Notes: generated by a model from the sequence alone, not told the origin. 54,577 nucleotides of DNA from Brachybacterium equifaecis (GCF_023509525.1 NZ_JAKNCJ010000013.1:1-54577), one strand, 5' to 3'. Counted from the first letter of the stretch, positions 32,645 to 42,354 are shown. Numbers and translations: made by a program.

Positions 32645-32905
32645 TCAGTCGTCCTCGTCAGAGCGGTCGAGCTCGTGCACCTGGGTCTTCCCGGCGCGGG
32701 CGCGGTCGTAGGCGTCGAGGAGGCGACGGGCGTTGGCGGGCGAGCGGAACAGGTACGCGGTCTCCTGCCAGGCGGCGTACTCGTCGGCCGGCATAAGGAC
32801 GGCATTGCCCTTGCGGGAGACGATCTCGACGGCGTCGCGATCCTCGTTCACGCGCTCGATGAGCGGGAACAGAGTCTTGCGCGCCTCGCTTGCGCTGATC
32901 GACAT
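32645..32905 (-). CDS. yefM: YefM family antitoxin
   Basis: 86 residues. MSISASEARKTLFPLIERVN, VEIVSRKGNAVLMPADEYAA and WQETAYLFRSPANARRLLDA are the Phd/YefM DNA-binding fold followed by the segment that wraps YoeB. It neutralises the toxin and represses the operon. I used the ATG at 32905, which gives the family N-terminus. Confidence 0.92.
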   Translation of the reverse strand: MSISASEARKTLFPLIERVNEDRDAVEIVSRKGNAVLMPADEYAAWQETAYLFRSPANARRLLDAYDRARAGKTQVHELDRSDEDD

Positions 32906-32932
32906 GGTGCGGGCCCCTTCCTGCTGTGAACT

Positions 32933-32951
32933 GGTACGGGGTAACGGTACC
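32933..32951. promoter_or_regulatory. Candidate YefM operator
   Basis: GGTAC (32933-32937) and GTACC (32947-32951) form an inverted repeat around GGTAAC, 28 bases upstream of yefM and also close to the divergent rlmC promoter. YefM sites are typically short TGTACA-like palindromes, so GTAC-based sites are plausible. Confidence 0.4.
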
Positions 32952-32968
32952 ACTCAGGGTGCAGCCCC

Positions 32969-32974
32969 TAGACT
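32969..32974 (+). promoter_or_regulatory. -10 element (TAGACT), leaderless start of rlmC
   Basis: TAGACT is six bases before the GTG at 32981, with no ribosome site in between. Confidence 0.5.
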
Positions 32975-32980
32975 CCCCGG

Positions 32981-34231
32981 GTGCAGTGCCACCACTTCGA
33001 TGCCGGACGCTGCCGCTCCTGCACGCTGATCCGCGTGCCCCACGAGCGGCAGATCAGCGACGCCGAAGCGCGCTATCGGGAGCTGCTCGCCCCCTTCGCC
33101 GCGGCGGGGGCCGACGTGTGGGGCGCTCCCGTGACCAGCGCGGACTCCCGCTTCCGAGCGACCGCGAAGATGGTCGTCACCGGCACGGCGGCCGAGCCCG
33201 TCCTCGGCATCCTGCCGGAGCCCGGCACAGGCCCCGGCGGCAGCGGCGAGGGTCCGGGCTCGGACCTCGTGGACTGCCCCCTCTACCTGCCCGGCGTCGA
33301 GGAGCTGCTCGAGGGCGTGCGCGCCCTCATCCGCCGCGCGCAGGTGCCGCCGTACAGCGTCGCCCGGCGCCGCGGCGAGCTGAAGAACGTGCTGGTCACG
33401 ACCTCCCCTGCCGGGGAGCACATGCTCCGCCTCGTGCTGCGCACAGGCGCACCCCTGCCCCGGATCCGCGAGCACCTCCCCGCGCTGCTCGCCGCGCAGC
33501 CCTCCCTGCGCGTGGTCACCGCGAACCTCCACCCCGAGCACAAGGCCGTGCTCACCGGGCCCGAGGAGATCCACCTCGCCGGCGAGCACGCTCTGCTGAT
33601 GCGGATGGATGGCCTCGGGCCGGGCGCAGAGGTCGACCTGCGCGTGCGCCCGGGCTCCTTCGTCCAGACGAACACAGCCGTGGCCGCCGCCTTGTATGCG
33701 CAGGTGGGACGCTGGATCGCGCAGCTGCGCCCGGCGCGCGTGTGGGACCTGTACTGCGGCGTCGGCGGGTTCGCGCTGCACTGCGCCCGGGCTCTGGAGG
33801 GCACCGCGGCAGGCGACCGGGTCGAGATCGCAGGCGTAAAGATCCCGGACGTCGAGATCACGGGCGTGGAGATCTCCCGGGAGGCCATCGCCTCCGCACA
33901 GGAGACCGCCGCCGACTCCCCTCTCACCGGCTCCCGCCTCGCCTTCCATGCGGCCGACGCGACCTCCTGGGCGATCGAGCAGGCCGAGCGCACCGGGCCG
34001 CCGGAGGCGATCATCGTGAACCCGCCGCGCCGCGGCATCGGCGAGCGCCTCGCCGCTTTCCTCGAGGGCTCCGGGGTCCCGCACCTCATCTATTCGAGCT
34101 GCAACCCGGCGACCCTCGCCGCCGATCTCGCCGCGATGCCCTCGTACCGCATCACGGCCGCGCGACTGGTCGACATGTTCCCCCACACCGGTCACGACGA
34201 GATGCTCGTGCGCCTGGAGCGGGCGCTCTGA
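32981..34231 (+). CDS. rlmC: 23S rRNA (uracil-C5)-methyltransferase RlmC-like
   Basis: 416 residues. The N-terminal CHHFDAGRCRSCTLI supplies Fe-S cysteines (C3, C11, C14). RVRPGSFVQTNTAVA, the SAM site DLYCGVGGFALHCARAL, IVNPPRRGIG and the catalytic Cys in IYSSCNPATLA follow the RlmC/RumB pattern, which methylates U747. Between the SAM motifs lies a short internal repeat (VEIAGVKI and VEITGVEI) not usual in the family. GTG start without leader. Confidence 0.85.
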   Translation: MQCHHFDAGRCRSCTLIRVPHERQISDAEARYRELLAPFAAAGADVWGAPVTSADSRFRATAKMVVTGTAAEPVLGILPEPGTGPGGSGEGPGSDLVDCPLYLPGVEELLEGVRALIRRAQVPPYSVARRRGELKNVLVTTSPAGEHMLRLVLRTGAPLPRIREHLPALLAAQPSLRVVTANLHPEHKAVLTGPEEIHLAGEHALLMRMDGLGPGAEVDLRVRPGSFVQTNTAVAAALYAQVGRWIAQLRPARVWDLYCGVGGFALHCARALEGTAAGDRVEIAGVKIPDVEITGVEISREAIASAQETAADSPLTGSRLAFHAADATSWAIEQAERTGPPEAIIVNPPRRGIGERLAAFLEGSGVPHLIYSSCNPATLAADLAAMPSYRITAARLVDMFPHTGHDEMLVRLERAL

Positions 34232-34363
34232 GCGCGAGAGGAGACGGGCCCGATCCGTCGGGCCTCGTTCGTCGGCCGGATGTGCCAGAGTTGGGCGGTG
34301 AGCACGCGCCGGCGACCGACCGGCCCCACGAACCCGCAGGCCCCACGAACCAGGAGCACGACG

Positions 34364-34876
34364 ATGAGCACCCAGATGAGCACTGACTCCCGCACCGCCG
34401 CGGTGCAGCAGCCCGGGCCGAAGCCGCTGCTGGCCGGCCTCTTCGCCGACCAGATGGCGCGGCTGGGCCTGTCCACCGCGACTCAGCGCCACACCGGTGC
34501 GATGCCGACCGTCCTCATCGATCCCGCGCGTGCCACCGGCGCTCTGGCCGCCGAGCTGCGCGGTGTGATCGTCCAGCTCAACGGCGCGGAGGTCTGGGGG
34601 CCCTTCGAGTCCGCGCGCAGCACGGGCGACGGCTTCTTCGAGATCGTCCTCGGCGACCGCACCGTCCGCACCGAGGCCCAGGACCGCCTCGCGGTGAGCG
34701 GCAGCGCGTACGCAGAGGCCGGCGGCAAGCCCGTCGTGCAGTACGCCGCCGCTCCCGTCGCGGATCGCGCCTACGCCGGCGGCGCCATGGACGTGGCCTT
34801 CGAGGCGCGCGACGACGCAGGCGCCACGGCTCCCCTGCGCGCCAGCGTCCTGGAGGACGGCTCCCATCGCCGCTGA
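34364..34876 (+). CDS. Hypothetical protein
   Basis: 170 residues, mixed alpha/beta by appearance, without signal or membrane segments; recognisable blocks are LLAGLFADQMARLGLSTATQ and VIVQLNGAEVWGPFESARST. No family is recognised. ATG 34364 has GGAG eight bases upstream. It ends four bases before the asparaginase gene, so the two are likely co-transcribed. Confidence 0.65.
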   Translation: MSTQMSTDSRTAAVQQPGPKPLLAGLFADQMARLGLSTATQRHTGAMPTVLIDPARATGALAAELRGVIVQLNGAEVWGPFESARSTGDGFFEIVLGDRTVRTEAQDRLAVSGSAYAEAGGKPVVQYAAAPVADRAYAGGAMDVAFEARDDAGATAPLRASVLEDGSHRR

Positions 34877-34880
34877 CGCC

Positions 34881-35867
34881 GTGACGGTGCTGTCGCTCGG
34901 CGGCACCATCTTCATGACGGCCGACGAGACGGGCAGCCGCGCCACCCCTGACGCCGCGAACGCGCAGGTCGCGGCGTCGGCTCAGGCGCTCGTGCCGGGC
35001 ATCGCCCTCACCCACCGGGCGATCGCGAACGTCGGCTCTCCATCGGTCCGGCCGGCGCACCTCGCGGCCGTCCTCGAGGCGGCGCGCGAGGCCGTGCGCG
35101 CGGGTGCGCGCGGGGTGGTGCTCACCCACGGCACGGACACGCTGGAGGAGTCGGCATACCTGCTGAACCGTTACTGGGACGAGGACGCCCCGCTCGTGCT
35201 GACCGGCGCGATGCGCCCCGCGAACGCTCCGGGGGCCGACGGGCCCGCGAACCTGCGCGACGCGGTGCGCGCGGCCGCCTCCGACGCCGTGCGCGGTCTC
35301 GGCGTGCTCGTGGCGTTCGACGGCGCCCTGCACCTCGCCGATCGCGTCACCAAGGGATCCTCCCGCTCGGTCTCCGCGTTCGCCTCCGAGCCGGGCGGCC
35401 CGCTCGCCCTGGTCGACGGCGCGCAGGTGCAGCTGCTGCGCCGGCCCGTCAGCCCGCGGCCCGTGCCGCTGGGCGCTGACCTGCCGGAGTCCCTTCCGCG
35501 CGTGCCCGTGATCGCGCTCGGCCTCGGAGACGACGGGGAGCTGCTCGACCAGATCGCCCCGGGTGCGATCGCCGGGCTCGTGGTGATCGGCTCCGGGATG
35601 GGCCACGTGAGCGCCCCCGCCGTGCCGCGGCTCGCAGCGCTCACGGAGGCCGGGGTGCCGGTGGTGGTCGCGACCCGCATCCCCCGCGGCGGCACCTCCA
35701 CGCACCACTACGACTACCCGGGATCCGAGGTCGACCTGATCGCCCGGGGCTGCACCATGGCCGGGCTGCTGCGCCCTGCCCAGGCCCGCCTGCTGCTGCA
35801 GGCGGCGCTCGCGGCGGGCGGCGGCTCGGGTGCGGCAGCCGCCGCGTTCGCGCCCTTCGCCTCGTAG
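34881..35867 (+). CDS. L-asparaginase
   Basis: 328 residues. The two catalytic threonine motifs are present: LGGTIFM at the N-terminus and [16 protein letters not shown] (TDT with the partner Asp). [19 protein letters not shown] is also conserved. It hydrolyses asparagine to aspartate and ammonia; no signal peptide is visible, so it is cytoplasmic. GTG start, four bases after the preceding gene. A strong hairpin follows the stop. Confidence 0.9.
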   Translation: MTVLSLGGTIFMTADETGSRATPDAANAQVAASAQALVPGIALTHRAIANVGSPSVRPAHLAAVLEAAREAVRAGARGVVLTHGTDTLEESAYLLNRYWDEDAPLVLTGAMRPANAPGADGPANLRDAVRAAASDAVRGLGVLVAFDGALHLADRVTKGSSRSVSAFASEPGGPLALVDGAQVQLLRRPVSPRPVPLGADLPESLPRVPVIALGLGDDGELLDQIAPGAIAGLVVIGSGMGHVSAPAVPRLAALTEAGVPVVVATRIPRGGTSTHHYDYPGSEVDLIARGCTMAGLLRPAQARLLLQAALAAGGGSGAAAAAFAPFAS

Positions 35868-35880
35868 CGAACACCCCTGC

Positions 35881-35910
35881 TGTGCGCGTCACCCCGGCGT
35901 GACGCGCACA
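35881..35910. terminator. Hairpin after the asparaginase gene
   Basis: Perfect 12-base stem (35881-35892 with 35899-35910), loop CCCGGC, 13 bases past the stop. There is no T-run, as is common for actinobacterial terminators. Confidence 0.6.
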
Positions 35911-35973
35911 GGCGGGGCAGGCAGACTCGAGGGACGAACCGCTTCCGACGCCAGATCCCCCGAGGTGATCCCT

Positions 35974-36891
35974 GTGCCAGCCCCTCTCGACCCCGCCCCC
36001 GACTTCGCCGACTACGCGCATCCCGAGAAGCTGGTGAGCACGGCCTGGCTCGCCGAGCACCTCGACCTCGTGGGCACGGAGGACCTCGCGGTCGTCGAGT
36101 CCGACGAGGACGTCCTGCTGTACGCGACCGGGCACATCCCCGGCGCCGTGGGCATCGACTGGCACCTCGACCTCAACGACCCGGTCACGCGCGACTACGT
36201 GAGCCCCGAGGCGTTCGCCGCGCTCATGGAGCGCAGCGGCATCACCCCGGAGACGACGATCGTGGTCTACGGCGACAAGTCCAACTGGTGGGCCGCGTAC
36301 GCCCTGTGGGTGTTCGAGCTGTTCGGCCACGCCGACGTGCGCCTGCTCGACGGCGGCCGCGCCGCCTGGCAGGCCGAGGGTCGCGAGCTCACCCGTGAGG
36401 AGCCCTCCCCCGCCCCGGCCCCCTACCCGGTGCCGACGCGCAGCGACGCCCCGATCCGCGCGTTCCGCGAGGACGTGCTCGGCTTCCTCGGCGGCCAGCT
36501 CATCGACGTGCGCTCCCCGCAGGAGTACAGCGGCGAGCGCCTCCACATGCCCGATTACCCCCAGGAGGGGGCCGTCCGCGGCGGCCACATCCCCGGGGCG
36601 CGCTCGGTGCCGTGGGCGAAGGCCGCCCGCGAGGACGGCCGCTTCCGCTCGCGCGCGGAGCTCGAGCAGATCTACCTGACCGAGCAGGGCATGGACCCTG
36701 CCGAGCCCGTCATCGCCTACTGCCGTATCGGCGAGCGCTCCAGCCACTCCTGGTTCGTGCTCACCTACCTGCTGGGCTTCGCCAGCGCCCGCAACTACGA
36801 CGGCTCGTGGACCGAGTGGGGCAACGGCGTGGGGCTGCCGATCGCGATCGGCGAGGAGCCCGGCGAGATCCCCGCAGGAGCGCGGCGATGA
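35974..36891 (+). CDS. sseA: Thiosulfate sulfurtransferase (two rhodanese domains)
   Basis: 305 residues with two rhodanese modules. The first ([20 protein letters not shown]) lacks a Cys; the second has the active loop [14 protein letters not shown], the signature of SseA/CysA-type thiosulfate:cyanide sulfurtransferases. It moves sulfane sulfur to an acceptor. The GTG at 35974 fits GAGG upstream. Its stop overlaps the sufE start (ATGA), which points to a joint role in sulfur delivery. Confidence 0.9.
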   Translation: MPAPLDPAPDFADYAHPEKLVSTAWLAEHLDLVGTEDLAVVESDEDVLLYATGHIPGAVGIDWHLDLNDPVTRDYVSPEAFAALMERSGITPETTIVVYGDKSNWWAAYALWVFELFGHADVRLLDGGRAAWQAEGRELTREEPSPAPAPYPVPTRSDAPIRAFREDVLGFLGGQLIDVRSPQEYSGERLHMPDYPQEGAVRGGHIPGARSVPWAKAAREDGRFRSRAELEQIYLTEQGMDPAEPVIAYCRIGERSSHSWFVLTYLLGFASARNYDGSWTEWGNGVGLPIAIGEEPGEIPAGARR

Positions 36892-37382
36892 GCGCGGGCG
36901 CTGAGGGCACGGGCGCACGCGGCGCGGAGACCACGGGCGCTGTGCCGGCGGCGCTGGCGGAGATCGCAGAGGACTTCCGGGCGATGGCCCCGAAGGACCG
37001 CCTGCAGCTGCTGCTCGAGTTCTCCGACGGGCTCCCTGAGCTGCCGGAGCGGTACCGGGAGCACCCGGAGCTGCTGGAGGGCGTCCCCGAGTGCCAGTCC
37101 CCGATCTTCCTGCTCACCGAGGTCGGGGGCACCGGAGCGGACGCCCCCGTGCGCCTGTTCTTCTCCGCTCCCCCGGAAGCGCCGACGACGCGCGGCTTCG
37201 CGGGCATCCTCGCCGAGGGCCTCGACGCTCTGAGCGCCGCCGAGGTCGCGGGCGTCCCCGCGGACATCACCGAGGAGATGGGGCTCGCGGAGGTAGTCTC
37301 GCCGCTGCGGCTGCGCGGCATGGCCGCGATGCTGGGCCGGATCCAGCGCCAGGTGCGCGAGAAGGCACAGCTCGGGGGCTGA
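36888..37382 (+). CDS. sufE: SufE family sulfur acceptor
   Basis: 164 residues. [30 protein letters not shown] and the active Cys69 in [14 protein letters not shown] are the SufE pattern; [19 protein letters not shown] ends the domain. SufE takes persulfide from a cysteine desulfurase for Fe-S assembly. Here it is coupled by a four-base overlap to a sulfurtransferase, an arrangement repeated in many actinobacteria. The first 18 residues are a disordered extension. Confidence 0.9.
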   Translation: MSAGAEGTGARGAETTGAVPAALAEIAEDFRAMAPKDRLQLLLEFSDGLPELPERYREHPELLEGVPECQSPIFLLTEVGGTGADAPVRLFFSAPPEAPTTRGFAGILAEGLDALSAAEVAGVPADITEEMGLAEVVSPLRLRGMAAMLGRIQRQVREKAQLGG

Positions 37383-37621
37383 CGGGCTGAGCCCTGAGAA
37401 CAGACGAGCGGCCCGCGCTGCACCAAGGTGCGTGCGCGGGCCGCTGCCGCTCGGCGTCTCGGACCCCCACCCAAGACGCCAGTGCCAGGCCGAGGCCTTA
37501 CACCCCGGGAGTCTAGGCAGGATCGCGCGTCCGGATCGGCCACCCGCGCAGTTGCGAGAACGTTTCCGCAGGTCGGGGGCTCGCCGTAACTTTTCACCGC
37601 CCCACCTGCGACACTGCCTGC
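37383..37621. other. Intergenic region with hairpins
   Basis: No gene is supported. AGCGGCCCGCGC (37407-37418) pairs perfectly with 37434-37445, with a second stem GCACC-AA-GGTGC inside, so a terminator for the sulfur operon is likely. A smaller stem (37453-37459 with 37474-37480) carries a C-rich 14-base loop. The last 30 bases hold the promoter of the next gene (GACACT six bases before ATG 37622). Confidence 0.6.
37407..37445. terminator. Hairpin after sufE
   Basis: Twelve perfect outer pairs plus five inner pairs, 25 bases past the sufE stop. Confidence 0.65.
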
Positions 37622-38893
37622 ATGGACGCCCCTCCCGCATCACCGCTCCCCGCGACGTCGGCCCTCCCCTGGCAGCGCGCCGCAGCGGGCGCTGGGCTGC
37701 TCGCCGGATCCGTCCCGCAGCCGACGATCTTCGCGCGGATGTCGGCGCGCGCGGCGCAGCTCGGGGCCATGAATCTCGGCCAGGGCTTCCCCGACACCGA
37801 TCCGCCCGCTGCCGTCGCCGACGCCGCCGTGCGCGCGATCCGCGAGGGCGTGAACCAGTACCCGCCGGGACCGGGCGCCCCCGCCCTGCGCGCGGCCATC
37901 GCCGAGCACCAGCGGCGCTTCTACGGACTGGACGTCGACCCCGCGACCGACGTGCTCGTGACCACCGGGGCGACCGAGGCGCTCGCCTCCGCGATCCTCG
38001 GCCTCGTGCGCCCCGGCGATGAGGTCCTGACACTCGCCCCCTGGTACGACGCCTACGGGGCGCTCATCGCGCTGGCCGGCGGGATCCACCGCACCGTGGC
38101 GATCCGGGAGCTGGGCGAGGAGGGCGGCGATGGCCGGGCGAGGGGCGTGCGCCTCGGCGTGGACCTCGAGGAGCTGCGCTGCGCGTTCACCGACCGCACG
38201 CGCCTGGTCATCGTGAACTCCCCGCACAATCCCACCGGCATCGTGCTCGATCCGGCGGTGCTCTCCGCGATCGTCGAGGAGGCGACCGCGCACGACGCCC
38301 TGATCCTCACCGACGAGGTCTACGAGCACCTCGTGCTCGAGGGCGCGCACGTGCCGGTCGCGACGCTCCCCAGGGCGCGCGAGCGGACCATCACCGTCTC
38401 CTCCGCGGGCAAGACGTTCTCGGTGACGGGCTGGAAGATCGGCTGGGCGTGCGCGCCGGCGCCGCTGATCGCCGCGATCACCGGCATCAAGCAGTGGCTG
38501 ACGTTCACCAGCGGCGCCCCGTTCCAGGGCGCGGTCGCGGCCGGCCTGGCCCTGCCGGATGCGGACTACGCGGAGATCCGCGAGGACCTGCGCGCCCGGC
38601 GCGACCTGCTCGTCGCAGGGCTGCGCGACATCGGCGCGCGCGTCAGCGTGCCGGACGCCGGCTACTTCGTGCTGGCCGACCTCTCACCGCTCGGGGCGCA
38701 GGACGCCGCGGAGCTCTGCGAGCGCCTGCCGGAGGAGGCGGGGGTCGTCGCGATCCCCGTGAGCGCGTTCCTGCGGCCCGGCGAGGGCGATCATCTGCGC
38801 AGCTGGGTGCGGTTCGCATTCTGCAAGGACCGCGAGACGCTGCGGGAAGCCATCAGCCGGCTCGAGCACTGGGCGCAGACGCAGCAGGGCTGA
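37622..38893 (+). CDS. Class I aminotransferase (KAT / DapC-like)
   Basis: 423 residues, fold-type I. MNLGQGFPDTDPP, YPPGPGAPALRAAI, VNSPHNPTGIVL, LTDEVYEHLVLEG and the PLP Lys in SSAGKTFSVTGWKIGW fit the kynurenine/glutamine transaminase group; actinobacterial relatives include N-succinyldiaminopimelate transaminase DapC. The substrate cannot be decided from sequence. ATG follows GACACT by six bases. Confidence 0.85.
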   Translation: MDAPPASPLPATSALPWQRAAAGAGLLAGSVPQPTIFARMSARAAQLGAMNLGQGFPDTDPPAAVADAAVRAIREGVNQYPPGPGAPALRAAIAEHQRRFYGLDVDPATDVLVTTGATEALASAILGLVRPGDEVLTLAPWYDAYGALIALAGGIHRTVAIRELGEEGGDGRARGVRLGVDLEELRCAFTDRTRLVIVNSPHNPTGIVLDPAVLSAIVEEATAHDALILTDEVYEHLVLEGAHVPVATLPRARERTITVSSAGKTFSVTGWKIGWACAPAPLIAAITGIKQWLTFTSGAPFQGAVAAGLALPDADYAEIREDLRARRDLLVAGLRDIGARVSVPDAGYFVLADLSPLGAQDAAELCERLPEEAGVVAIPVSAFLRPGEGDHLRSWVRFAFCKDRETLREAISRLEHWAQTQQG

Positions 38894-38934
38894 CGCGGCG
38901 GGAGCGTCAGCGCGCGGAGGCGTCAGCGGGAGGA

Positions 38935-39019
38935 CGTGTCAGCGTTGGGCAGATGTCAGCGCTGGGCAGATGTCAGCGCTGGGCAGATGTCAGCGCTGGG
39001 CAGGTGTCAGCGCTGTGCA
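38935..39019. repeat. Five 17-base tandem repeats
   Basis: Units start at 38935, 38952, 38969, 38986 and 39003. The three middle ones are identical (GATGTCAGCGCTGGGCA) and the outer two differ at two to three bases. Looser GCGTCAGCG copies precede them from about 38905. The last unit contains the stop of the minus-strand lipoprotein gene. Confidence 0.8.
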
Positions 39020-39999
39020 GGCAGGCGGCCGAACACCATCACGGGCTCGCCGTCGATGCTCGAGTGCAGCGCTCCGTGCCAGACGCCGTCGGCCCCGCCG
39101 TCGGGCGTGCCGGTGAGCACGCAGGTCGCCTGCGCGCCGCCGCTCTCGAGAGTGCACACGGCCGTGGGCATCTGGGTGATCTCGCCGTCCGCGACCTGGG
39201 AGAGCAGCGCGCCCTGGACGAGGGACTGCTCGATCTGCGCCGGAGCGACCTCTGTGAGCACGGTGACCGGTTCGAGCTGCGCGTCGCGGACCGGCGCGAG
39301 GATCACGGGAACGCCCGTGGGGAGCGTCATGGGGGCGGTGGCGCTGCCGGGGGCCCGTGTGAGCAGCAGGCTGTGCGCATACGGCGCCGGGGCCAGCAGC
39401 AGCTGCGAGGTGCTCGCCTGGACGGCGGGATCCGCGGGGAGCAGCTGGCAGGTGATCGCCCCCTGCGCCATGGAGACGGCCTGGTTGCACTGGGTGCTGA
39501 ACTCGGCCCCGCCGAGGTGGACGGTGTGCGTGGACTCCATCTGGGAGAGATCGTTCGCCTCGACGCGGGTCTGCCCCTCGTAGAGGACCTCCCCGAGGAG
39601 CGTGCTGGCGCTCTGCCCCTCCGGGGCGGGCCAGCTCGGCTCCGTCAGGAGCGTCCCCGACCAGGTCGCGGGGATGACGGGAGCGCCTCCGGACTCGAGG
39701 CCGGCATCCGTCGGCCCGACGGTGTCGCTCGCGGATTCCGATGCCGGGCGGGTGCTTCGCGGCGCGGACGTCTCCGAGGGCCAAGCGGCACTGGAGGCCT
39801 CCGGCGCCGCAGTGGCCGCTTCCGAGGAGGGCTCCTGCGCGGTCGCGGTGCCGGCGGTGGCCTCCGTGGGCGTGCGCTCGTAGGTCGTCGCCGTGCCGCA
39901 GCCGGCGAGCGCGAGGACCGCCGCCGCCGCTGCTGCCGCTCCGCGAGCGCGCACCATCGCGGCTCGAGGGCGCAGAGCGCTCGCGGCGGTTCGGCTCAT
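39007..39999 (-). CDS. Lipoprotein of unknown function
   Basis: 330 residues. Basic head, a poly-Ala hydrophobic stretch, and the lipobox LALAGC near residue 34. A Ser/Thr/Ala-rich linker to about 105 precedes a domain with four Cys (FSTQCNQAV, GAITCQLLP, TAVCTLESG, ATCVLTG) that may form two disulfides outside the cell. No family recognised. Its last codons lie in a tandem repeat array. Confidence 0.7.
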   Translation of the reverse strand: MSRTAASALRPRAAMVRARGAAAAAAAVLALAGCGTATTYERTPTEATAGTATAQEPSSEAATAAPEASSAAWPSETSAPRSTRPASESASDTVGPTDAGLESGGAPVIPATWSGTLLTEPSWPAPEGQSASTLLGEVLYEGQTRVEANDLSQMESTHTVHLGGAEFSTQCNQAVSMAQGAITCQLLPADPAVQASTSQLLLAPAPYAHSLLLTRAPGSATAPMTLPTGVPVILAPVRDAQLEPVTVLTEVAPAQIEQSLVQGALLSQVADGEITQMPTAVCTLESGGAQATCVLTGTPDGGADGVWHGALHSSIDGEPVMVFGRLPAQR

Positions 40000-40139
40000 C
40001 GGCAGGAGACCTTCCGGGCGGATCGCGGGAGTGCGGACGGGGCGCCGTCGGGGGCGCCCATGGGGGCAGACTGCCCGTCACTTTACCTGCCCTTGGGGTC
40101 CGACGGGCTGTGAAATCGGACAGATCGCCCGGTCTGGCG

Positions 40140-40172
40140 GCGGCCCCGCCTCTCGGAATGAGACGGGGCCGC
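40140..40172. terminator. Terminator after fadB
   Basis: Stem of 13 bases with one mismatch (40140-40152 with 40160-40172) around a 7-base loop, just beyond the fadB stop on the minus strand. Confidence 0.6.
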
Positions 40173-40212
40173 AGGCCAGGGGCGCATTCGCGGGGTCACC
40201 GCGCGCCTCGGA

Positions 40213-42354
40213 TCAGTGCGCGAACCGCTCCCCGTGGAAACGGGAACCGGTGGCATCCTGCGCCGCACCGCACTGATCGAGGTACGGCGTGAGGCCGCCG
40301 CGATGGCGCGGGTACCCGGCGCCGAGGATCATCGCGAGGTCGATCTGCTCAGGCCGCTCCACGACCCCCTCGGACAGCATCAGGCCGACCTCCTCCGCCA
40401 GGCCCCGCTGCACGGCGGCGAGCAGATCCGGGCCGACGGGCGCGCCCGCGCCCGTCTCTTCGGCGCCCTCGTTCGCGGCGGCGAACACGGGGGCGACCTC
40501 GTCGCTGACGGCGGGGTGCACCTGGTCCTTCGCCCGCACGGTGAACGACTTCTTCTGCTCCACCATCGCCGCCAGGCCCTTCGAGATCGGGAAGCGCGTG
40601 GTGCCGAGCTCCTCTGCGAGCACCCGGCCGACGTGGTCCGCCACGCCCGTGCCGACGAGATCGAGCAGGGCGAAGGGGCGCATCGGCAGGCCCATCTCGT
40701 CGATCGAGGCGTCGACCTCGGCCGGATCCGCGCCCGCATCCACGGAGGCGAGCACCTCGCAGAGCACGCGGAACAGCAGGCGGTTCACGATGAACCCGGG
40801 GGCGTCGGCCGACTCCACCGCGAACTTGCGGCAGCGGCGCACCACCTCGCGACCGGTCGCGAGGGTGACCTCGTTCGTGGCGGGGGCGTTGATCACCTCC
40901 ACGAGCGGCATCTTCGCGACGGGGTTGAAGAAGTGCAGTCCGACGACGCGCTCGGGGTGCGCGAGATCCGCGCTCATCGCCGCGACCGAGAGCGAGGAGG
41001 TGTTCGTGACGAGGAGCGCGTCCTCGGCGAGGACCCCTTCGAGCTCGGCGAACACGGACTTCTTGATCGCGAGGACCTCGGGGACCGCTTCGAGCACGAG
41101 GTCGCAGTCGGCGAGATCGGCGACGTCGACCGTCGCGGAGAGGAGGCCGGCGACCTGCTGGGCGGCGTCCTCGGTCAGCGCGCCCTTGGCGGCGGCCTGC
41201 GCGATGACCTCGCGGGCGTGCGCCAGGCCCTTCTGCGCGATCTGCTCATCGAGGTCGCGCAGCACCACGGGAACCTGCAGTCCGAGGGCGAGCTGCGCGG
41301 CGATCTGGCTGGCCATGAGGCCAGCGCCGGCGACGCCGACCTTCCGGATCGCGCGGGCGCCCTCCACGGGGGTGCGTCCGGGCTTGCCGCGGCGCAGCAG
41401 CTCTGCGGCATACAGCGATCCGGCGGCGCCGTCGCTCGCGACGAGCTCGAGGAGTCCCTCGGCCTCAGCGGCGAGCGCCTCGGGGAGCGTGCGACCGGGC
41501 AGGGCGTCGAGGAGGCCGACGGCGCGCGAGAGCGCGGGCGCTCCGGCCTCGCGCATGCGCTGTGCCCATTCGCGGCGGCTCTCGGCCGGGCTGTGGGGCG
41601 CGTCGAGCGCCGCGCGCAGGGCGCGGGCCTCCTCGGAATCGGCAGCAGGGATCGGGTCGGGACGGGCCGAGGGCTCGAGGTCGCCCGCGGCCATGCGCGC
41701 GGCGAGCACGTCGAGGGCGGCGTCGAGGTCGCCCGCGAGGGCATCGACGAGCCCGAGCTCCTGCGCGGCGGAGGCGCTGAGCTGCGTGTCGCGCGCGGGA
41801 TCCTCGAGGATCATCCGCACGCCGTTCTCGGGGCCGACGACGCTGGTCAGGAGCGTGGTGCCGCCCCAGCCGGGGAGGATGCCGAGGCTGGTCTCGGGCA
41901 CGCCGATGCCCCGCACGCCCGGGGCGGCGGTGCGGATGTCGGCCATGAGGGCGACCTCGAGGCCGCCGCCGAGGGTCGCGCCGTTCAGGTGCGCGAGGAC
42001 CGGGACGGGGATCGCGCGCATCGCGACCTGGAGGGCGTGGGCGCGGTCGGTCATCGCGGAGACGGCGCGGGAGGCGGTGTCGTCGGCGAACATCGCGAGA
42101 TCCGCGCCGGCGAGGAAGACGCGGTCCGTGCCGGTGAGGGCGAGGGCCTGGATCTCGCCGGCCTCGGCCCGGGAGATCGCCGTCTCGAGCGCGCGGGCGA
42201 TCGCCTCGAGGGACTGCGGGCCGAGGGTGGCCGGGCGCGAGGAGCCCTCCTGCGGCGCGAACGTCAGGACGGCGACGGTGCCGATGCCCTCGTGCGCGCG
42301 ATCCTCGGCGAGGACTCGGGTGACGTGCTCGGTGTAGGTGCTCTGGTTGCCCAT
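40213..42354 (-). CDS. fadB: FadB-type enoyl-CoA hydratase / 3-hydroxyacyl-CoA dehydrogenase
   Basis: 713 residues. The crotonase half (FLAGADLAMFADD, HLNGATLGGGLEVALMADIR, ETSLGILPGWGGT with the catalytic Glu) is joined to a 3-hydroxyacyl-CoA dehydrogenase half (GVAGAGLMASQIAAQLA, VTNTSSLSVAAMS, GLHFFNPVAKMPLVEVI, PGFIVNRLLFRVLCE). It carries out two steps of fatty-acid beta-oxidation. No thiolase gene is adjacent. ATG start. Confidence 0.92.
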   Translation of the reverse strand: MGNQSTYTEHVTRVLAEDRAHEGIGTVAVLTFAPQEGSSRPATLGPQSLEAIARALETAISRAEAGEIQALALTGTDRVFLAGADLAMFADDTASRAVSAMTDRAHALQVAMRAIPVPVLAHLNGATLGGGLEVALMADIRTAAPGVRGIGVPETSLGILPGWGGTTLLTSVVGPENGVRMILEDPARDTQLSASAAQELGLVDALAGDLDAALDVLAARMAAGDLEPSARPDPIPAADSEEARALRAALDAPHSPAESRREWAQRMREAGAPALSRAVGLLDALPGRTLPEALAAEAEGLLELVASDGAAGSLYAAELLRRGKPGRTPVEGARAIRKVGVAGAGLMASQIAAQLALGLQVPVVLRDLDEQIAQKGLAHAREVIAQAAAKGALTEDAAQQVAGLLSATVDVADLADCDLVLEAVPEVLAIKKSVFAELEGVLAEDALLVTNTSSLSVAAMSADLAHPERVVGLHFFNPVAKMPLVEVINAPATNEVTLATGREVVRRCRKFAVESADAPGFIVNRLLFRVLCEVLASVDAGADPAEVDASIDEMGLPMRPFALLDLVGTGVADHVGRVLAEELGTTRFPISKGLAAMVEQKKSFTVRAKDQVHPAVSDEVAPVFAAANEGAEETGAGAPVGPDLLAAVQRGLAEEVGLMLSEGVVERPEQIDLAMILGAGYPRHRGGLTPYLDQCGAAQDATGSRFHGERFAH

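Noticed and set aside
37407..37480. 6C-type small RNA in the gap after sufE
   Set aside because: One hairpin has a C-rich loop, but the second hairpin lacks the required C-run, so the conserved two-loop structure is not met.
38935..39019. CRISPR array
   Set aside because: The 17-base units are directly adjacent without spacers and lie at a gene end, with no cas genes in the window.
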